This document shows positions 12,311-22,414 of a stretch of 64,000 bases of DNA, one piece after another. The DNA is taken from the NCBI GenBank assembly GCA_017893485.1, contig CM030360.1:12636597-12700596 (forward strand), in the 5' to 3' direction. The stretch is from Hemerocallis citrina. Taxonomy: Eukaryota; Streptophyta; Magnoliopsida; Asparagales; Asphodelaceae. The notes under the pieces are model-generated. The model was not told the origin of the DNA. It saw only the letters and a list, made by a program, of their open reading frames with translations, and made no database searches. A program made the translations under genes and the position numbers. Every line of letters starts with the position of its first letter. Within the stretch, counting starts at the first letter, position 1.

Positions 12311-12421
12311 GAGCATCCACAGTCGTTTTTCTCATTTCTTATAAAATGACAGCTACAGTAATAGCAAATGGACGAAGGTCTTGCAGTCGTCGTTTGCTAA
12401 ATTTTTCTCATATTCGTTAAA

Positions 12422-12541
12422 GACGGGATATGATTTACCGTCCCACGTTTTTTAATTTTAAAATGTGGTAGGACGGGGAATCATTCCCCGTCTCTCAAAA
12501 AAAAAAGTGGCTAAAGCTCGGACGGGGTATCATACCCCGTC
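12422..12541. repeat. Three 21-bp palindromic modules, left terminus of PMD element
   Basis: Modules lie at 12422-12442, 12472-12492 and 12521-12541, about 50 bp apart. The last two are perfect palindromes with ten-base arms GACGGGGAAT and GACGGGGTAT around a central C. The first is imperfect. They lie 110-230 bp from the terminus and are mirrored at 20417-20542. The MITE at 81-647 carries the same kind of module. A role as transposase-binding sites is an inference. Confidence 0.85.
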
Positions 12542-12673
12542 CATGAAATCCGGCCGAAAGCTTCTTTAATTTCTTTGGAGTGGGTGAATTAATTCTTAGG
12601 GTGGGATGATTTTGTTCCCACTTTTAGTGTGAGAAGACTTTGATACCCCCATGGTTTTCAAGTGTGTTGACAC

Positions 12674-12680
12674 TATAAAT
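12674..12680 (+). promoter_or_regulatory. Putative TATA box of the left PMD copy
   Basis: The sequence tataaat lies about 140 bp upstream of the ATG at 12817. The same box is kept in the right arm (complement of 20278-20284). Core promoter only; no other motifs were assigned. Confidence 0.45.
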
Positions 12681-12816
12681 TTTGATCAGGGGATTGAATG
12701 AAAGCATTGCTCTCGGCATCCAACTGAAAAAAAAATAGCTTCCTTGCTCTCGGCTATTATAATCTCCTCTTCAAATTTCTTAATACTTATTGTAATCAAG
12801 ATACATAAAATTTATT

Positions 12817-13346
12817 ATGTCTTCTTCAATCAAGCGATTTATTGGAAAGGTGAAATCAAAGCGTTCAGACATTGGTTCTGCATCAACACAGTCCGCACAA
12901 GCACAAAACAGGAATGAAGAAGAAACAACTGCGCCTATCAATACCAGCGATCCATCACAGTGGGTAAAAGTTTTCGATGATGGACGACACATTTGCAAAG
13001 TGATTACGAATGAACCTATAGGTGGATTTGTTAATTTCAAAGGCAATTGGAAGGGACCGATTAAAGCCTACAAGGTACTTTGCAATGTTCCTTTAATAGC
13101 GCATTTCATCGACAATGCTGGTTGGTCCCTTTTTTTACTATTGATACAGAGAAGTCGTCTACGCGTCTTGTTGAGGCGTTGGTTGAGAGATGGTGGGACA
13201 CGACCCACACTTTTCCCCTTCCTGCCGGTGAGTTGGAATTTACCCCGTTAGACTGGGCGATGCTAACGGGTTTATCTATTGGAGTTGGTCCGTTGCCGCC
13301 ATGTAATGACGATGCATATCCTTTTGAGGTAGTCCAGTCTAGTTTC
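12817..13346 (+). pseudogene. Plant mobile domain (PMD) gene, 5' fragment, left arm
   Basis: The frame starts MSSSIKRFIGKVKSKRSD and follows the right-arm PMD gene for about 175 residues (to the region DDAYPFEVVQSSF), where Copia-C is inserted. One base is missing in gggtccc-T7 near 13128: the right copy has a G there that this copy lacks. The frame therefore shifts and the PMD core (RWWDTTHTF, FTPLDWAMLTGL) continues in another frame. The fragment is a terminal-arm duplicate, not an independent gene. The ATG matches the start of the other copy. Confidence 0.8.
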
Positions 13347-13867
13347 TGTAGGATAATGGCTCGATTCTGGTATTTGGTATCTGCAGTGTTCGAAAGTTTC
13401 AGAGCTTCAGTCGACTGGATGGAGGAGCAGTCGACTGTCCAGAGAGGAGTTTCGAAGACTGAGAATACAGCAGCAGCAGTCGACTGTATGTGGGAGTCAG
13501 TCGACTGGCCAGAAGGATTATCAGTCGACTGGTAATTGGACCAGTCGACTGTCGGCGGGTTTTGGATCCAGAATAGGCCCAATTCGAAAGGCCCAATAGT
13601 TTCCCTATAAATACACCCGTTAGGGTTTTGTAAATGGTAACACCTTATTCGGATTTTGTAGCCGTCATCTCTTGTAAAGGCTTTGTTTGCCCATTGAAGA
13701 ACATAGTAAAGAAACCCCAACCGCCCCTTGTGGATGTAGGCATCGTTTTGCTGAACCACGTAAATCTTGTGTTCTTGTGTTGCTTGCTTTTCTGTTTTTT
13801 TCTCGCTGGTTCTCTCTTTGTTTCCGCTTTGGTTTGATTGTTGGTTTGATTTGTATTCCGCACAACA
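13347..13867 (+). repeat. Copia-C 5' LTR
   Basis: It contains six copies of the 10-bp palindrome CAGTCGACTG upstream of the TATA box (13408, 13428, 13477, 13498, 13522, 13542), placing them in U3 where enhancers lie. It differs from the 3' LTR by G/A in ctgca-tgttcg and T/G near the 3' end. Confidence 0.93.
13606..13613 (+). promoter_or_regulatory. TATA box of the Copia-C LTR promoter
   Basis: The sequence tataaata follows the six CAGTCGACTG palindromes and precedes the PBS by about 260 bp. The copy in the 3' LTR is at 18533-18540. Confidence 0.75.
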
Positions 13868-13869
13868 AG

Positions 13870-13881
13870 TGGTATCAGAGC
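13870..13881 (+). promoter_or_regulatory. Primer-binding site of Copia-C (initiator Met tRNA type)
   Basis: The sequence tggtatcagagc, two bases after the LTR end, is the standard complement of the plant initiator methionine tRNA 3' end, used to prime minus-strand DNA synthesis. Confidence 0.9.
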
Positions 13882-13903
13882 TGTTGGTTCGACCTAGAGG
13901 GAG

Positions 13904-14799
13904 ATGGCGGGTGATGCAGATGCAACCAAGGATGTTGTGGGATCAAGTTCGTCAAGAACAACGATTCACAACGCAAAATTTGAAGTTGAAAAATTTGATG
14001 GGACAAACAATTTCGGGATGTGGCAATGTGAGGTGTTGGATGTTCTTGTTCAACAAGAACAAGATGTTGCTTTGGAGGTAGAAAAACCTAAGGATATGTC
14101 CGAAGCAGATTGGAAGAAGTTGAATCGAGTTGCGTGTGGGACTATTCGGCTCTTTATTGAGAAGGCACAGAAGTACGATTTGATGAGGGATACATTGCTG
14201 CGGTGTTGTGGAAGAAGCTCGAAGACAAATACATGAGGAAAAGTTTGGAGAATCAGCTGTATTTGAAGAAGAGACTTTTTCGCTTCACCTATACGGAAGG
14301 TATGTCTATGAATGCTCATGTTGAATCATTTAATAAATTATTGGCTGATTTGTTAAATTTGGATGAGCAAATTAAGGATGAGGATAAAGCCCTAATTCTG
14401 TTGAATTCATTACCTGAAAGTTATGATCATTTAGCAACTACTTTATTATATGGAAAAGATACTGTGAAATATGAAGATGTTGCAAATGCTTTGTTGAATA
14501 ATGAAACTAGGAGAAGGGATAAAATGGTTGATAGAGAAACTTCTGAAGCTTTGATTGTAAGGGGCAGGACTGAGACAAGATCTGAGTCCAAATCTGGGAA
14601 AAAGGGAAACAAATCTCGTTCCAAATCGAGAGGAGTTTCGAAGGACAGGAAAATACCGGCCAAAGATGAATGTGCTTTCTGTCATGAAAGGGGGCATTGG
14701 AAAAAGGATTGTCCAAAGCTACGAAATAAGGGAAATTCGACTGCAAATGTGACTGTTGATAATTTAGAAAGTGGCGAGGATTTTTCTTTTTGCTTCTAG
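13904..14799 (+). pseudogene. Copia-C gag, frameshifted
   Basis: The start is MAGDADATKDVVGSSSS, the first ATG after the PBS. The capsid-like region (FEVEKFDGTNNFGMWQ, then LWKKLEDKYMRKSLENQLYL) is split by a one-base shift near 14195-14205. The nucleocapsid zinc knuckle CAFCHERGHWKKDC (CCHC) lies near 14670-14715 after a basic KSGKKGNKSRSKSRG stretch. A second shift, one extra T in a T run near 14790, separates gag from pol. In the family gag and pol are one frame, so both shifts are lesions or sequencing indels. Confidence 0.9.
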
Positions 14800-16987
14800 T
14801 CCCTCACTTTATCAAGAAGTATGGTTTCTTGATACAGCAGCCTCCTATCATATGTCTTGGAAAAAGGAGTGGTTTACTTCTTTGGAGTATATGGATGGTG
14901 GTGTAGTTTTGATGGGAAATGATGCACCTTGTAAGAAGGTAGGAATCGGGAAGATTGAATTGCTAATGCACGATGGTCTTATTAGGGAGCTTTCAGATGT
15001 ATGGTATGTTCCAGATTTGAAAAAGAATTTGATTTTACTTGGTGCTTTGGAGGCCAGTGGATTGAAATTTGCTAGTGAAGGTGGCATTCTGAAGGTGACT
15101 AGCGGATCACTCGTGGTGATGAAAGGGCAAAGAAAAAGGAACTTGTTTTTCTTGCAGGGAAAAACATATTTGGGTCAGGCTGCCAGTGTAACTGAGAGGC
15201 CTAAACAGGTTGTTCCCGACTCCACTAGGTTGTGGCATATGCGACTCGGGCATGCAGGAGAAAAGGCCTTGCAGGGGCTTGTGAAGCAAGGGTTGCTTAA
15301 AGATGCTAAAGGGTGCAAGTTGGAATTTTGTGAACATTGTGTTTTGGGTAAGCAAACTAGGGTGAAATTTGGTACAGCTGTACATCAGACAAAGGGTATC
15401 CTCGATTATGTGCACACAGATGTTTGGGGCCCTACTCAGACACCTTCTATGAGTGGAAGACACTGGTTTGTTACTTTTGTTGATGATTACTCCAGACGAG
15501 TTTGGGTATATACCATGAAGCACAAAGATGAAGTTTTGACATTGTTCACAAGTTGGAAGAAGAAAGTTGAAAATCAGACTGGTAGGAAGATTAAGGTTCT
15601 GAGGTCAGATAATGGAGGGGAATACAAGAACGATCCGTTTCTGAAGTTGTGTGAAGATGAAGGGATCCAGAGGCACTTCACAGTTAGGAAGACTCCACAG
15701 CAAAATGGGGTTGCAGAAAGGATGAACAGAACCTTACTTGAGAAGGTGAGATGTATGTTAGCACAGTCTGGATTGAAGAAGACATTTTGGGCAGAAGCTG
15801 TTATATATGCAAGCCACATTGTCAACCGTTTACCATCAACAGCACTTGAAGGCAAAACGCCTATTGAGGTATGGAGTGGTAAACCTACATCTGATTATAG
15901 TTTTTTGCATATATTTGGTTGTCCTGCTTATTTTCATGTAACTGAAACTAAACTTGATGCAAGAGCCAAAAAGGCTATATTTGTTGGTTTTAGTACTGGT
16001 GTCAAAGGTTACAGGTTGTGGTGTCCAGAACAGAAGAAGTTAGTAATCAGCAGGGACGTGACTTTTGATGAGACCAGCATGATTAGCTCGGGACAGTCGA
16101 CTGGTGGTATGGGACAGTCGACTGGTGAGCAGCAGAAGAGTGGGACAGTTCTCCAACAGGTGAATAGCAGAAGCTCGGGACAGTCGACTGGTGTACAGGA
16201 GCAGTCGACTGGTGGTCCTGAACAGCAGAAGAGTGGGAGCTCGGGACAGTCGACTGTTGGCGATAACCAGTCGACTGGTAGGAGAGTTCTCCAACAGGTG
16301 GAGTTAGAAAAGTTGTCAGTTGAAAATCCTGTTCCTGTCCAAGATGAAGATGATGTGGTTGATACTGAGAATGATGAAGAAGTTCCTATCCAGCAGGAAG
16401 AATCAATTGCAGTAAGAAGGCAAAGAAGAGATATCAAACGACTGTCTCGCTTTACAGATACAGTTGCATTTGCTCTTCCCATTGTGGATGATGAAGTTCC
16501 CTCCAACTTCAAAGAAGCCACTAGAAGTTCAGAAAATGCAGATTGGAAAGTTGCTATGGATGAAGAGATGAACTCTCTTCATAAGAATAAGACTTGGGAT
16601 CTAGTGCAACTACCAAAGGGGAAGAAAGCAATTGGTTGCAAGTGGGTGTATACGAAGAAAGAAGGTCCAAAAAGCAGTGTTCGGTTCAAGGCTAGACTAG
16701 TTGCAAAGGGGTATGCTCAACAGGAAGGTATTGACTATAATGAAGTGTTCTCTCCAGTTGTGAAGCATCCTTCTATTCGGATTTTGTTAGCTTTGGTAGC
16801 ACAGTTTGATCTTGAATTGACACAGATGGATGTGAAGACTGCGTTCTTACATGGGGATCTAGATGAAGAAATTTATATGTTGCAGCCAGATGGGTTTAAG
16901 ACAGCTGGGAAGGAAAGTTGTGTTTGCAGGTTGAAGAAGTCTCTATGGGTTGAAGCAATCTCCAAGGCAGTGGTATTTGAGGTTTGA
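14771..16987 (+). pseudogene. Copia-C protease-integrase-reverse transcriptase (5' part)
   Basis: The 738-codon open frame has, in order: aspartic protease with FLDTAAS (Asp about residue 21; the usual motif is DSGA/DTGA); the GAG-pre-integrase zinc-binding region (about 155-190, LWHMRLGH ... CEHC); the integrase core with Asp 217, Asp 280 and Glu 316 (D-35-E spacing); a linker with QSTG repeats encoded by CAGTCGACTG (about 440-505); and the RT fingers with QMDVKTAFLHG. A two-base loss near 16945, at SL(YG)LKQSP, shifts the frame before the RT active site. Confidence 0.92.
16094..16277 (+). repeat. CAGTCGACTG palindrome cluster inside the Copia-C pol frame
   Basis: Six copies of the same 10-bp palindrome found in the LTR occur here (16094, 16115, 16181, 16202, 16247, 16268). 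They are translated as GQSTG-type units between integrase and RT, a region that is normally a variable linker. Confidence 0.9.
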
Positions 16988-18062
16988 CCAGTTTATGAAA
17001 GTGCAGGGATATTCCAGAAGTGAGTTTGATCATTGTGTCTACTTCAGGAAGTTGCAGAATGGTTCTTTCATATATCTGTTATTATATGTGGATGATATGT
17101 TGATTGCCTCTAAAAATGCTAAGGAGATTCAAAATTTGAAGAATCAGTTGAGTTCTGAATTCGAGATGAAGGATCTTGGTGAAGCCAAGAAGATACTTGG
17201 GATGGAGATAGCTAGAGACAGGGCAAAGGGCATAGTAAGTTTGACACAGAAGCAATATCTTTTGAAGGTGCTGAAACGGTTCGGTATAGATGAGAAAGCT
17301 AAACCAGTCAGTACACCCTTAGCCACTCATTTCAGAATTAGTGCTTCTCAGTCTCCAAGTACAGATGAAGAGAGACAGTATATGGCTAATGTACCTTACA
17401 CTAGTGTGGTTGGCAGTTTGATGTATGCCATGGTTTGTACTCGACCAGACATCTCTCAGGCGGTGAGTATGGTTAGTCGATATATGCATGATCCAGGCAA
17501 AGAGCATTGGCAAGCAGCTAAATGGATTTTGAGGTACATAAGTGGCACTACAGATGTGGGTTTGAAGTTTGAAAGGGATGACAATATTAGCAGGTTATTG
17601 GTTGGATATGTTGATTCAGACTATGCAGGTGATCTAGATAAGATGCGGTCTACTACAGGCTATTTGTTTACTATGGCTAGAGCACCTATAAGTTGGAGGT
17701 CAAATTTGCAGTCCACTGTAGCGTTGTCTACTACTGAGGCTGAATACATGGCGGTTGCTGAGGCCATGAAGGAAGCCATTTGGATACATGGACTTTTGAA
17801 GAGCTTGGGGATTCATCGGGAGAAGGTGGAGGTACACTGTGACAGTCAGAGTGCTATTCATTTAGCGAAGAACCAAGTTCATCATTCGAGGACCAAACAT
17901 ATTGATGTCCGTTATCATTTTGTGCGTGATTTGATAAAGGATGGTGATATTCATTTGGTGAAGATTGGAACAGCTGATAATCCTGCTGATATGTTGACCA
18001 AAGTTGTTGGGGCAGCCAAGTTCAAGCATTGCATGAACCTGGCTAATATTTTGCATGTTTGA
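16950..18062 (+). pseudogene. Copia-C reverse transcriptase catalytic part and RNase H
   Basis: The frame continues from [12 protein letters not shown] through the RT active site [12 protein letters not shown], the thumb region, and RNase H1. RNase H residues are visible in [18 protein letters not shown] and [12 protein letters not shown], and the C-terminus has [11 protein letters not shown]. The wording of the RNase H region ([20 protein letters not shown]) fits the Tork group. It is open to its own stop at 18060-18062 but separated from the upstream part by a frameshift. Confidence 0.92.
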
Positions 18063-18204
18063 TAATTTGGCATGGGCGATTGGGATAGTACTTTGCTATT
18101 GGTTTGTTTAGTATGTGATATCATACTAAGATGGAGTTTGGGTTCGTTTGTTGCATTTGGTGATGAGCAGTTGTTTTGAAGTATTTGTGGAGATTGCTTG
18201 GGCT

Positions 18205-18273
18205 ACTTGGAAGATTTCACCAAGGTGGAGATTGTTGGATACTTGACTTGGAAGATCTCGCCAAGGTGGAGAT
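18205..18273 (+). repeat. Duplicated polypurine-tract region of Copia-C
   Basis: The block ggaagatt/ctc(g/a)ccaaggtggagattg occurs twice just before the 3' LTR. The downstream copy (near 18250-18273) abuts the LTR and is the expected plus-strand primer. The upstream copy is followed by an LTR-start-like ttgttgga. Confidence 0.7.
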
Positions 18274-18794
18274 TGTAGGATAATGGCTCGATTCTGGTAT
18301 TTGGTATCTGCAGTATTCGAAAGTTTCAGAGCTTCAGTCGACTGGATGGAGGAGCAGTCGACTGTCCAGAGAGGAGTTTCGAAGACTGAGAATACAGCAG
18401 CAGCAGTCGACTGTATGTGGGAGTCAGTCGACTGGCCAGAAGGATTATCAGTCGACTGGTAATTGGACCAGTCGACTGTCGGCGGGTTTTGGATCCAGAA
18501 TAGGCCCAATTCGAAAGGCCCAATAGTTTCCCTATAAATACACCCGTTAGGGTTTTGTAAATGGTAACACCTTATTCGGATTTTGTAGCCGTCATCTCTT
18601 GTAAAGGCTTTGTTTGCCCATTGAAGAACATAGTAAAGAAACCCCAACCGCCCCTTGTGGATGTAGGCATCGTTTTGCTGAACCACGTAAATCTTGTGTT
18701 CTTGTGTTGCTTGCTTTTCTGTTTTTTTCTCGCTGGTTCTCTCTTTGTTTCCGCGTTGGTTTGATTGTTGGTTTGATTTGTATTCCGCACAACA
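18274..18794 (+). repeat. Copia-C 3' LTR
   Basis: Same length and sequence as the 5' LTR apart from two substitutions, followed directly by the gtttc duplication. Confidence 0.93.
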
Positions 18795-18860
18795 GTTTCT
18801 TTCTCTAGGGGAAAAAAAAACTTAACTAAGTATTAATTGAATAACTGTACATATTAATAC

Positions 18861-20140
18861 CTGACTATCGTGACTGAAGATACAGCGGTTGCGGGATAAG
18901 ATCATCGCACATTGAACATCATACTCGTTCTCATATTTGGTTCCTTCATAGGGTTGCCATATAATAGATGCTGATGATCTCATCTCTAGCTGACTGCGGG
19001 CCATTTGTATATTGTAATGTATCAGATCACTACTTGTATCATCCAAATTACTGCGATTCTAACGTGATATTTTTGGTCGGATATCCGCATTTTGCAAATG
19101 GACTGCAAAGTTTACGTCTCGCTTACACATTGGTGTATAAATGCTTGTGTATTCATATACCCAGTACTGAAACAAACACATATAATAATATGTGACAGAT
19201 TACAAATTAGAACATTATTATTTTTAATTTTAAATATTGTAACAAAATAAAGAACATTAATTATTAAGATTACCTCTAGTACTTGCCACGGGCCGTTAAA
19301 TGATTTCAATTTAAGTCGGCTACAAGCATCTAAAGAGAAATATAGCAACGCCAAAGACGGACTACCCCAATCAGACGTACCAACAACATTCACATCTTCA
19401 AATGCAGTAAGTAAACCACATCTCAATACACCGGTCGCATTGGGTAGAAGAAACTCACCCACAAAATACATGAAGAAAGCCATGGCAACTTTCACTGCCA
19501 CTGCAGGATCGGCTATAGCTGCATCTATCCAATCTTTCACAAAATATTTCTTTAGAAAAGAGATACGTATACCGTGAGATTTCCAATCTTCCGGTGTAAT
19601 TTCTGGAAAGAAACTAGACTGGACAATCTCAAAAGGATATGCATCGTCGTTACATGGCAGCAACGAACCGACTCCAATAGATAAACCCGTTAGCATCGCC
19701 CAGTCTAACGGGGTAAATCCCAACTCACCGGCAGGAAGGTGAAAAGTGTGGGTCGTGTCCCACCATCTCTCAACCAACGCCTCAACAAGACGCGTAGACG
19801 ACTTCTCTGTATCAATAGTAAAAAAACGGGACCAACCAGCATTGTCGATGAGATGCGCTATTAAAGGAACATTGCAAAGTACCTTGTAGGCTTTAATCGG
19901 TCCCTTCCAATTGCCTCTGAAATTAACAAATCCACCTATAGGTTCATCCGTAATCACTTTGCAAATGTGCCGTCCATCATCGAAAACTTTTACCCACTGT
20001 GATGGATCACTGGTATTGATAGGCGCAGTTGTTTCTTCTTCATTCCTGTTTTGTGCTTGTGCGGACTGTGTTGATGCAGAACCAATGTCTGAACGCTTTG
20101 ATTTCACCTTTCCAATAAATCGCTTTATTGAAGAAGACAT
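18861..20140 (-). pseudogene. Plant mobile domain (PMD) gene, longer copy, right arm
   Basis: Exon 1 runs 20140-19274 (289 codons), from MSSSIKRFIGKVKSKRSD to GPWQVLE. An intron with a gt donor at 19273 and a ttcag acceptor ending at 19167 follows. Exon 2 is 19166-18861 (YWVYEYTSIYTPMCKRDV ... ASIIWQPYEG). PMD-family features are the RWWDTTHTFHLPAGE and FTPLDWAMLTGLSIGVG segments, the W-VLE-W-YEY junction and a late W-PY motif. Plant PMD proteins include MAIN and MAIL1, nuclear factors linked to silencing, and many transposon-borne copies. Exon 2 has an in-frame TAG at 19061-19059 where tryptophan is likely. After a gt donor at 18860 the gene runs into the fold junction, so its 3' end is missing. 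No catalytic function should be inferred. Confidence 0.78.
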
Positions 20141-20277
20141 AATAAATTTTATGTATCTTGATTACAATAAGTATTAAGAAATTTGAAGAGGAGATTATAA
20201 TAGCCGAGAGCAAGGAAGCTATTTTTTTTTTCAGTTGGATGCCGAGAGCAATACTTTCATTCAATCCCCTGATCAAA

Positions 20278-20284
20278 ATTTATA
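20278..20284 (-). promoter_or_regulatory. Putative TATA box of the right PMD copy
   Basis: Reverse complement of the box at 12674-12680, the same distance upstream of the ATG at 20140. Confidence 0.45.
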
Positions 20285-20416
20285 GTGTCAACACACTTGA
20301 AAACCATGGGGGTATTAAAGTCTTCTCACACTAAAAGTGGGAACAAAATCATCCCACCCCAAGAATTAATTCACCCACGCCAAAGAAATTAAAGAAGCTT
20401 TCGGCCGGATTTCATG

Positions 20417-20542
20417 GATGGGGTATGATACCCCGTCCGAGCTTTAGCCACTTTTTTTTTTTTTTTTGAGAGACGGGGAATGATTCCCCGTCCTACCACA
20501 TTTTAAAATTAAAAAACGTGGGACGGTAAATCATATCCCGTC
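20417..20542. repeat. Three 21-bp palindromic modules, right terminus of PMD element
   Basis: Modules at 20417-20437, 20472-20492 and 20522-20542 mirror those of the left terminus. The middle one is a perfect palindrome. The first has one change (gatgggg for gacgggg). Confidence 0.85.
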
Positions 20543-20653
20543 TCTAACGAATATGAGAAAAATTTAGCAAACGACGACTGCAAGACCTTCGTCCATTTGC
20601 TATTACTGTAGCTGCCATTTTATAAGAAATGAGAAAAACGACTGTGGATGCTC

Positions 20654-21478
20654 TTACCACTTAAGAAGTTACTTTGAGAATTGTGCATTACTTTGAGAAT
20701 TGTGCATGAAGATCTTAATTCTATTTGTTTAAAAATAATGTGTCTTAAATGTTCATTAGAGCTATGCTAGAATTTAAATCAGGAGAGGAAACACTTCAAT
20801 TCAGAAAAATTTGAGAATGAGTGGTTGTTGGCATAAGTAGTATGTAACATTAGATTAGAATAAAATGATTGAATTTAACAAATTTTGGCTGTTTAAGTTC
20901 TTCTAGTGTATGAATTGAAGACATGAAGCATGTTCAAAAGATTCATTATGAATATAAGAGTATATGCCACTGAAACAAAAATAAAATAAAATTCATAAGT
21001 ATAAAAATACACATATATATTTAACAGAAAAATATAGAAAGATAAAAAATACTAACTAGGGCTTGGTTGTGTTAAAATCACCACAAACAATAACCGTTGC
21101 TTCCTCAATTCATGTGACGTTTTTCAACTTGCTAAGCAATGAGAAAGCTTGCACTAAAATATTGATAACATTAGTATGTAAAAAAAACAACTAAAAATAT
21201 TGACTTTTATAAAAGTTTGTTTACCTGAAAAGCTCTAAGCTCCTCTTCTGGAAGGTCTACCTTCTTATTTGGGTTCTTATTGCGTGGGTCTGGTTTTGTG
21301 GGTCCCGTTAAGTTCACATTTGTGATGTATATGTTTCGATCGTTTCCTTTCAATTTCAGTTGAACATAATGTGATGTATTATCCTAAACAAGTTAAAAAG
21401 TTAAAAATACAATATTAGTATATGTATATCTGTACTTAGTTACTGCTTTAAAAGCATTAGTTTAAAGATTCCAACGAC
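20654..21478. repeat. Giant palindrome, inner part of the left arm
   Basis: It begins with the TTA duplicate of the PMD element and continues the left arm toward the fold centre. It pairs with 21485-22323. The centre is ccaacgac-ttttag-tggaccgttgg (21471-21495), so the arms meet with almost no spacer. Confidence 0.85.
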
Positions 21479-21484
21479 TTTTAG

Positions 21485-21886
21485 TGGACCGTTGGATTCC
21501 TTAAACTCGTACTTTGTAGAGCAGCATAAAAGTATAGATATATAGATAATGATATTGTATTTTTAACTTATCCACTTGTTTAGGACAAAACATCACATTA
21601 TGTTCAACTGAGGGAACGCTCGAAACATATATATTGAAAATGTGAACTTAATCGGTCCGACAAAACCAGACCCATGCAACAAGAATCCAAACAAAAGGTA
21701 GACCTTTTAGGCAATGAGGTTAGAGTTTTTTTTGGTAAACAAACTTTTATAAGTCAATCTTTCTAATTGTTTTTTCTTTTGTATACTAATGTTATCAATA
21801 TTTTAGTCCAGACTTCTCATTGCCTAGGAAGTTGGAAAACGTAATTGAGAAAGTTGCTGTTAGTCCTTTTTATCTTTATATATTTT

Positions 21887-21960
<74 letters not shown>

Positions 21961-22414
21961 ACTTATGAATTTTATTTTATTTATGTCTCTGTGACCTTAC
22001 TCTTATATTCGTGAGAGATTATTTGAACGTGCTCCATGTCTTCAATTTTTACACCAAGAAAAAAATTAACCATCTGAAATTTGTAAAATTGTTTAAATTC
22101 AATTAATTTTTTTAAAAATCAAATTTAATGTTACATACTACCCATGCTTATATTTTTATCAAATTTAAGCTGCATGTCATTCTTATATCTTTCTGTATTG
22201 AAGTATTTTCCCTCTTCATTTAGATTCTAGCATAGTTTTTATGAATATTTATAACACATTAGTTTGAAACCAATATAATTAAGATCTTCATTCACAATTC
22301 TCAAAATAATTTCTCTTCAGCGGTAACAGAGTTATCACAGATTGATATGCATTTTGTTAATACTATCTTTTATTAAATAAAAGATTATGAAAAATATGAA
22401 TGATGGGTCGGTAG
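21485..22414. repeat. Giant palindrome, inner part of the right arm
   Basis: Reverse complement of 20654-21478 and then, beyond the single TAA at 22324-22326, of 12220-12310. The continuity across that TAA gives the empty target site of the PMD element. A (TA)n microsatellite at about 21893-21950 is present only here. Copia-A is inserted at 22415. Confidence 0.85.

Larger units (their letters stand above)
13347..18794 (+). mobile_element. Copia-C: young Tork-like Ty1/copia retrotransposon
   Basis: Two 521-bp LTRs (13347-13867 and 18274-18794) begin TGTAGG and end ACA. They differ at only two positions seen by eye. The 5-bp target duplication is gtttc (13342-13346 and 18795-18799). Order is LTR, PBS, gag, protease, integrase, reverse transcriptase, RNase H, polypurine tract, LTR, the copia order. 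The element sits at the fold junction of the PMD transposon. Three frameshifts interrupt the polyprotein despite the near-identical LTRs. Confidence 0.95.
12311..20653. mobile_element. PMD-bearing TIR transposon with 1-kb inverted arms (split by Copia-C)
   Basis: Both ends read gagcatccacagtcg inward and are flanked by TTA (12308-12310 and 20654-20656). The homologous position in the other arm of the giant palindrome has a single TTA (complement of 22324-22326), an empty site that confirms both ends and the 3-bp duplication typical of PIF/Harbinger elements. Arms 12311-13346 and 19607-20653 are about 97-98% identical by eye. Both carry the same promoter region and the first part of the same gene. 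Removing Copia-C and one TTSD copy of 5 bp leaves about 2.9 kb: two arms around an 803-bp unpaired middle. No DDE transposase is visible, so the element is probably non-autonomous or uses a protein not recognised here. Confidence 0.85.

Noticed and set aside
12422..12541. CRISPR-like reading of the regularly spaced palindromes
   Set aside because: Plant transposon context, only three modules, imperfectly repeated sequence and no spacer-like unique segments of constant size.
20657..22323. A separate 1.67-kb foldback transposon next to the PMD element
   Set aside because: Its arms continue directly into the outer arms of the giant palindrome across the TTA site, so it is the inner part of that structure and not an insertion.
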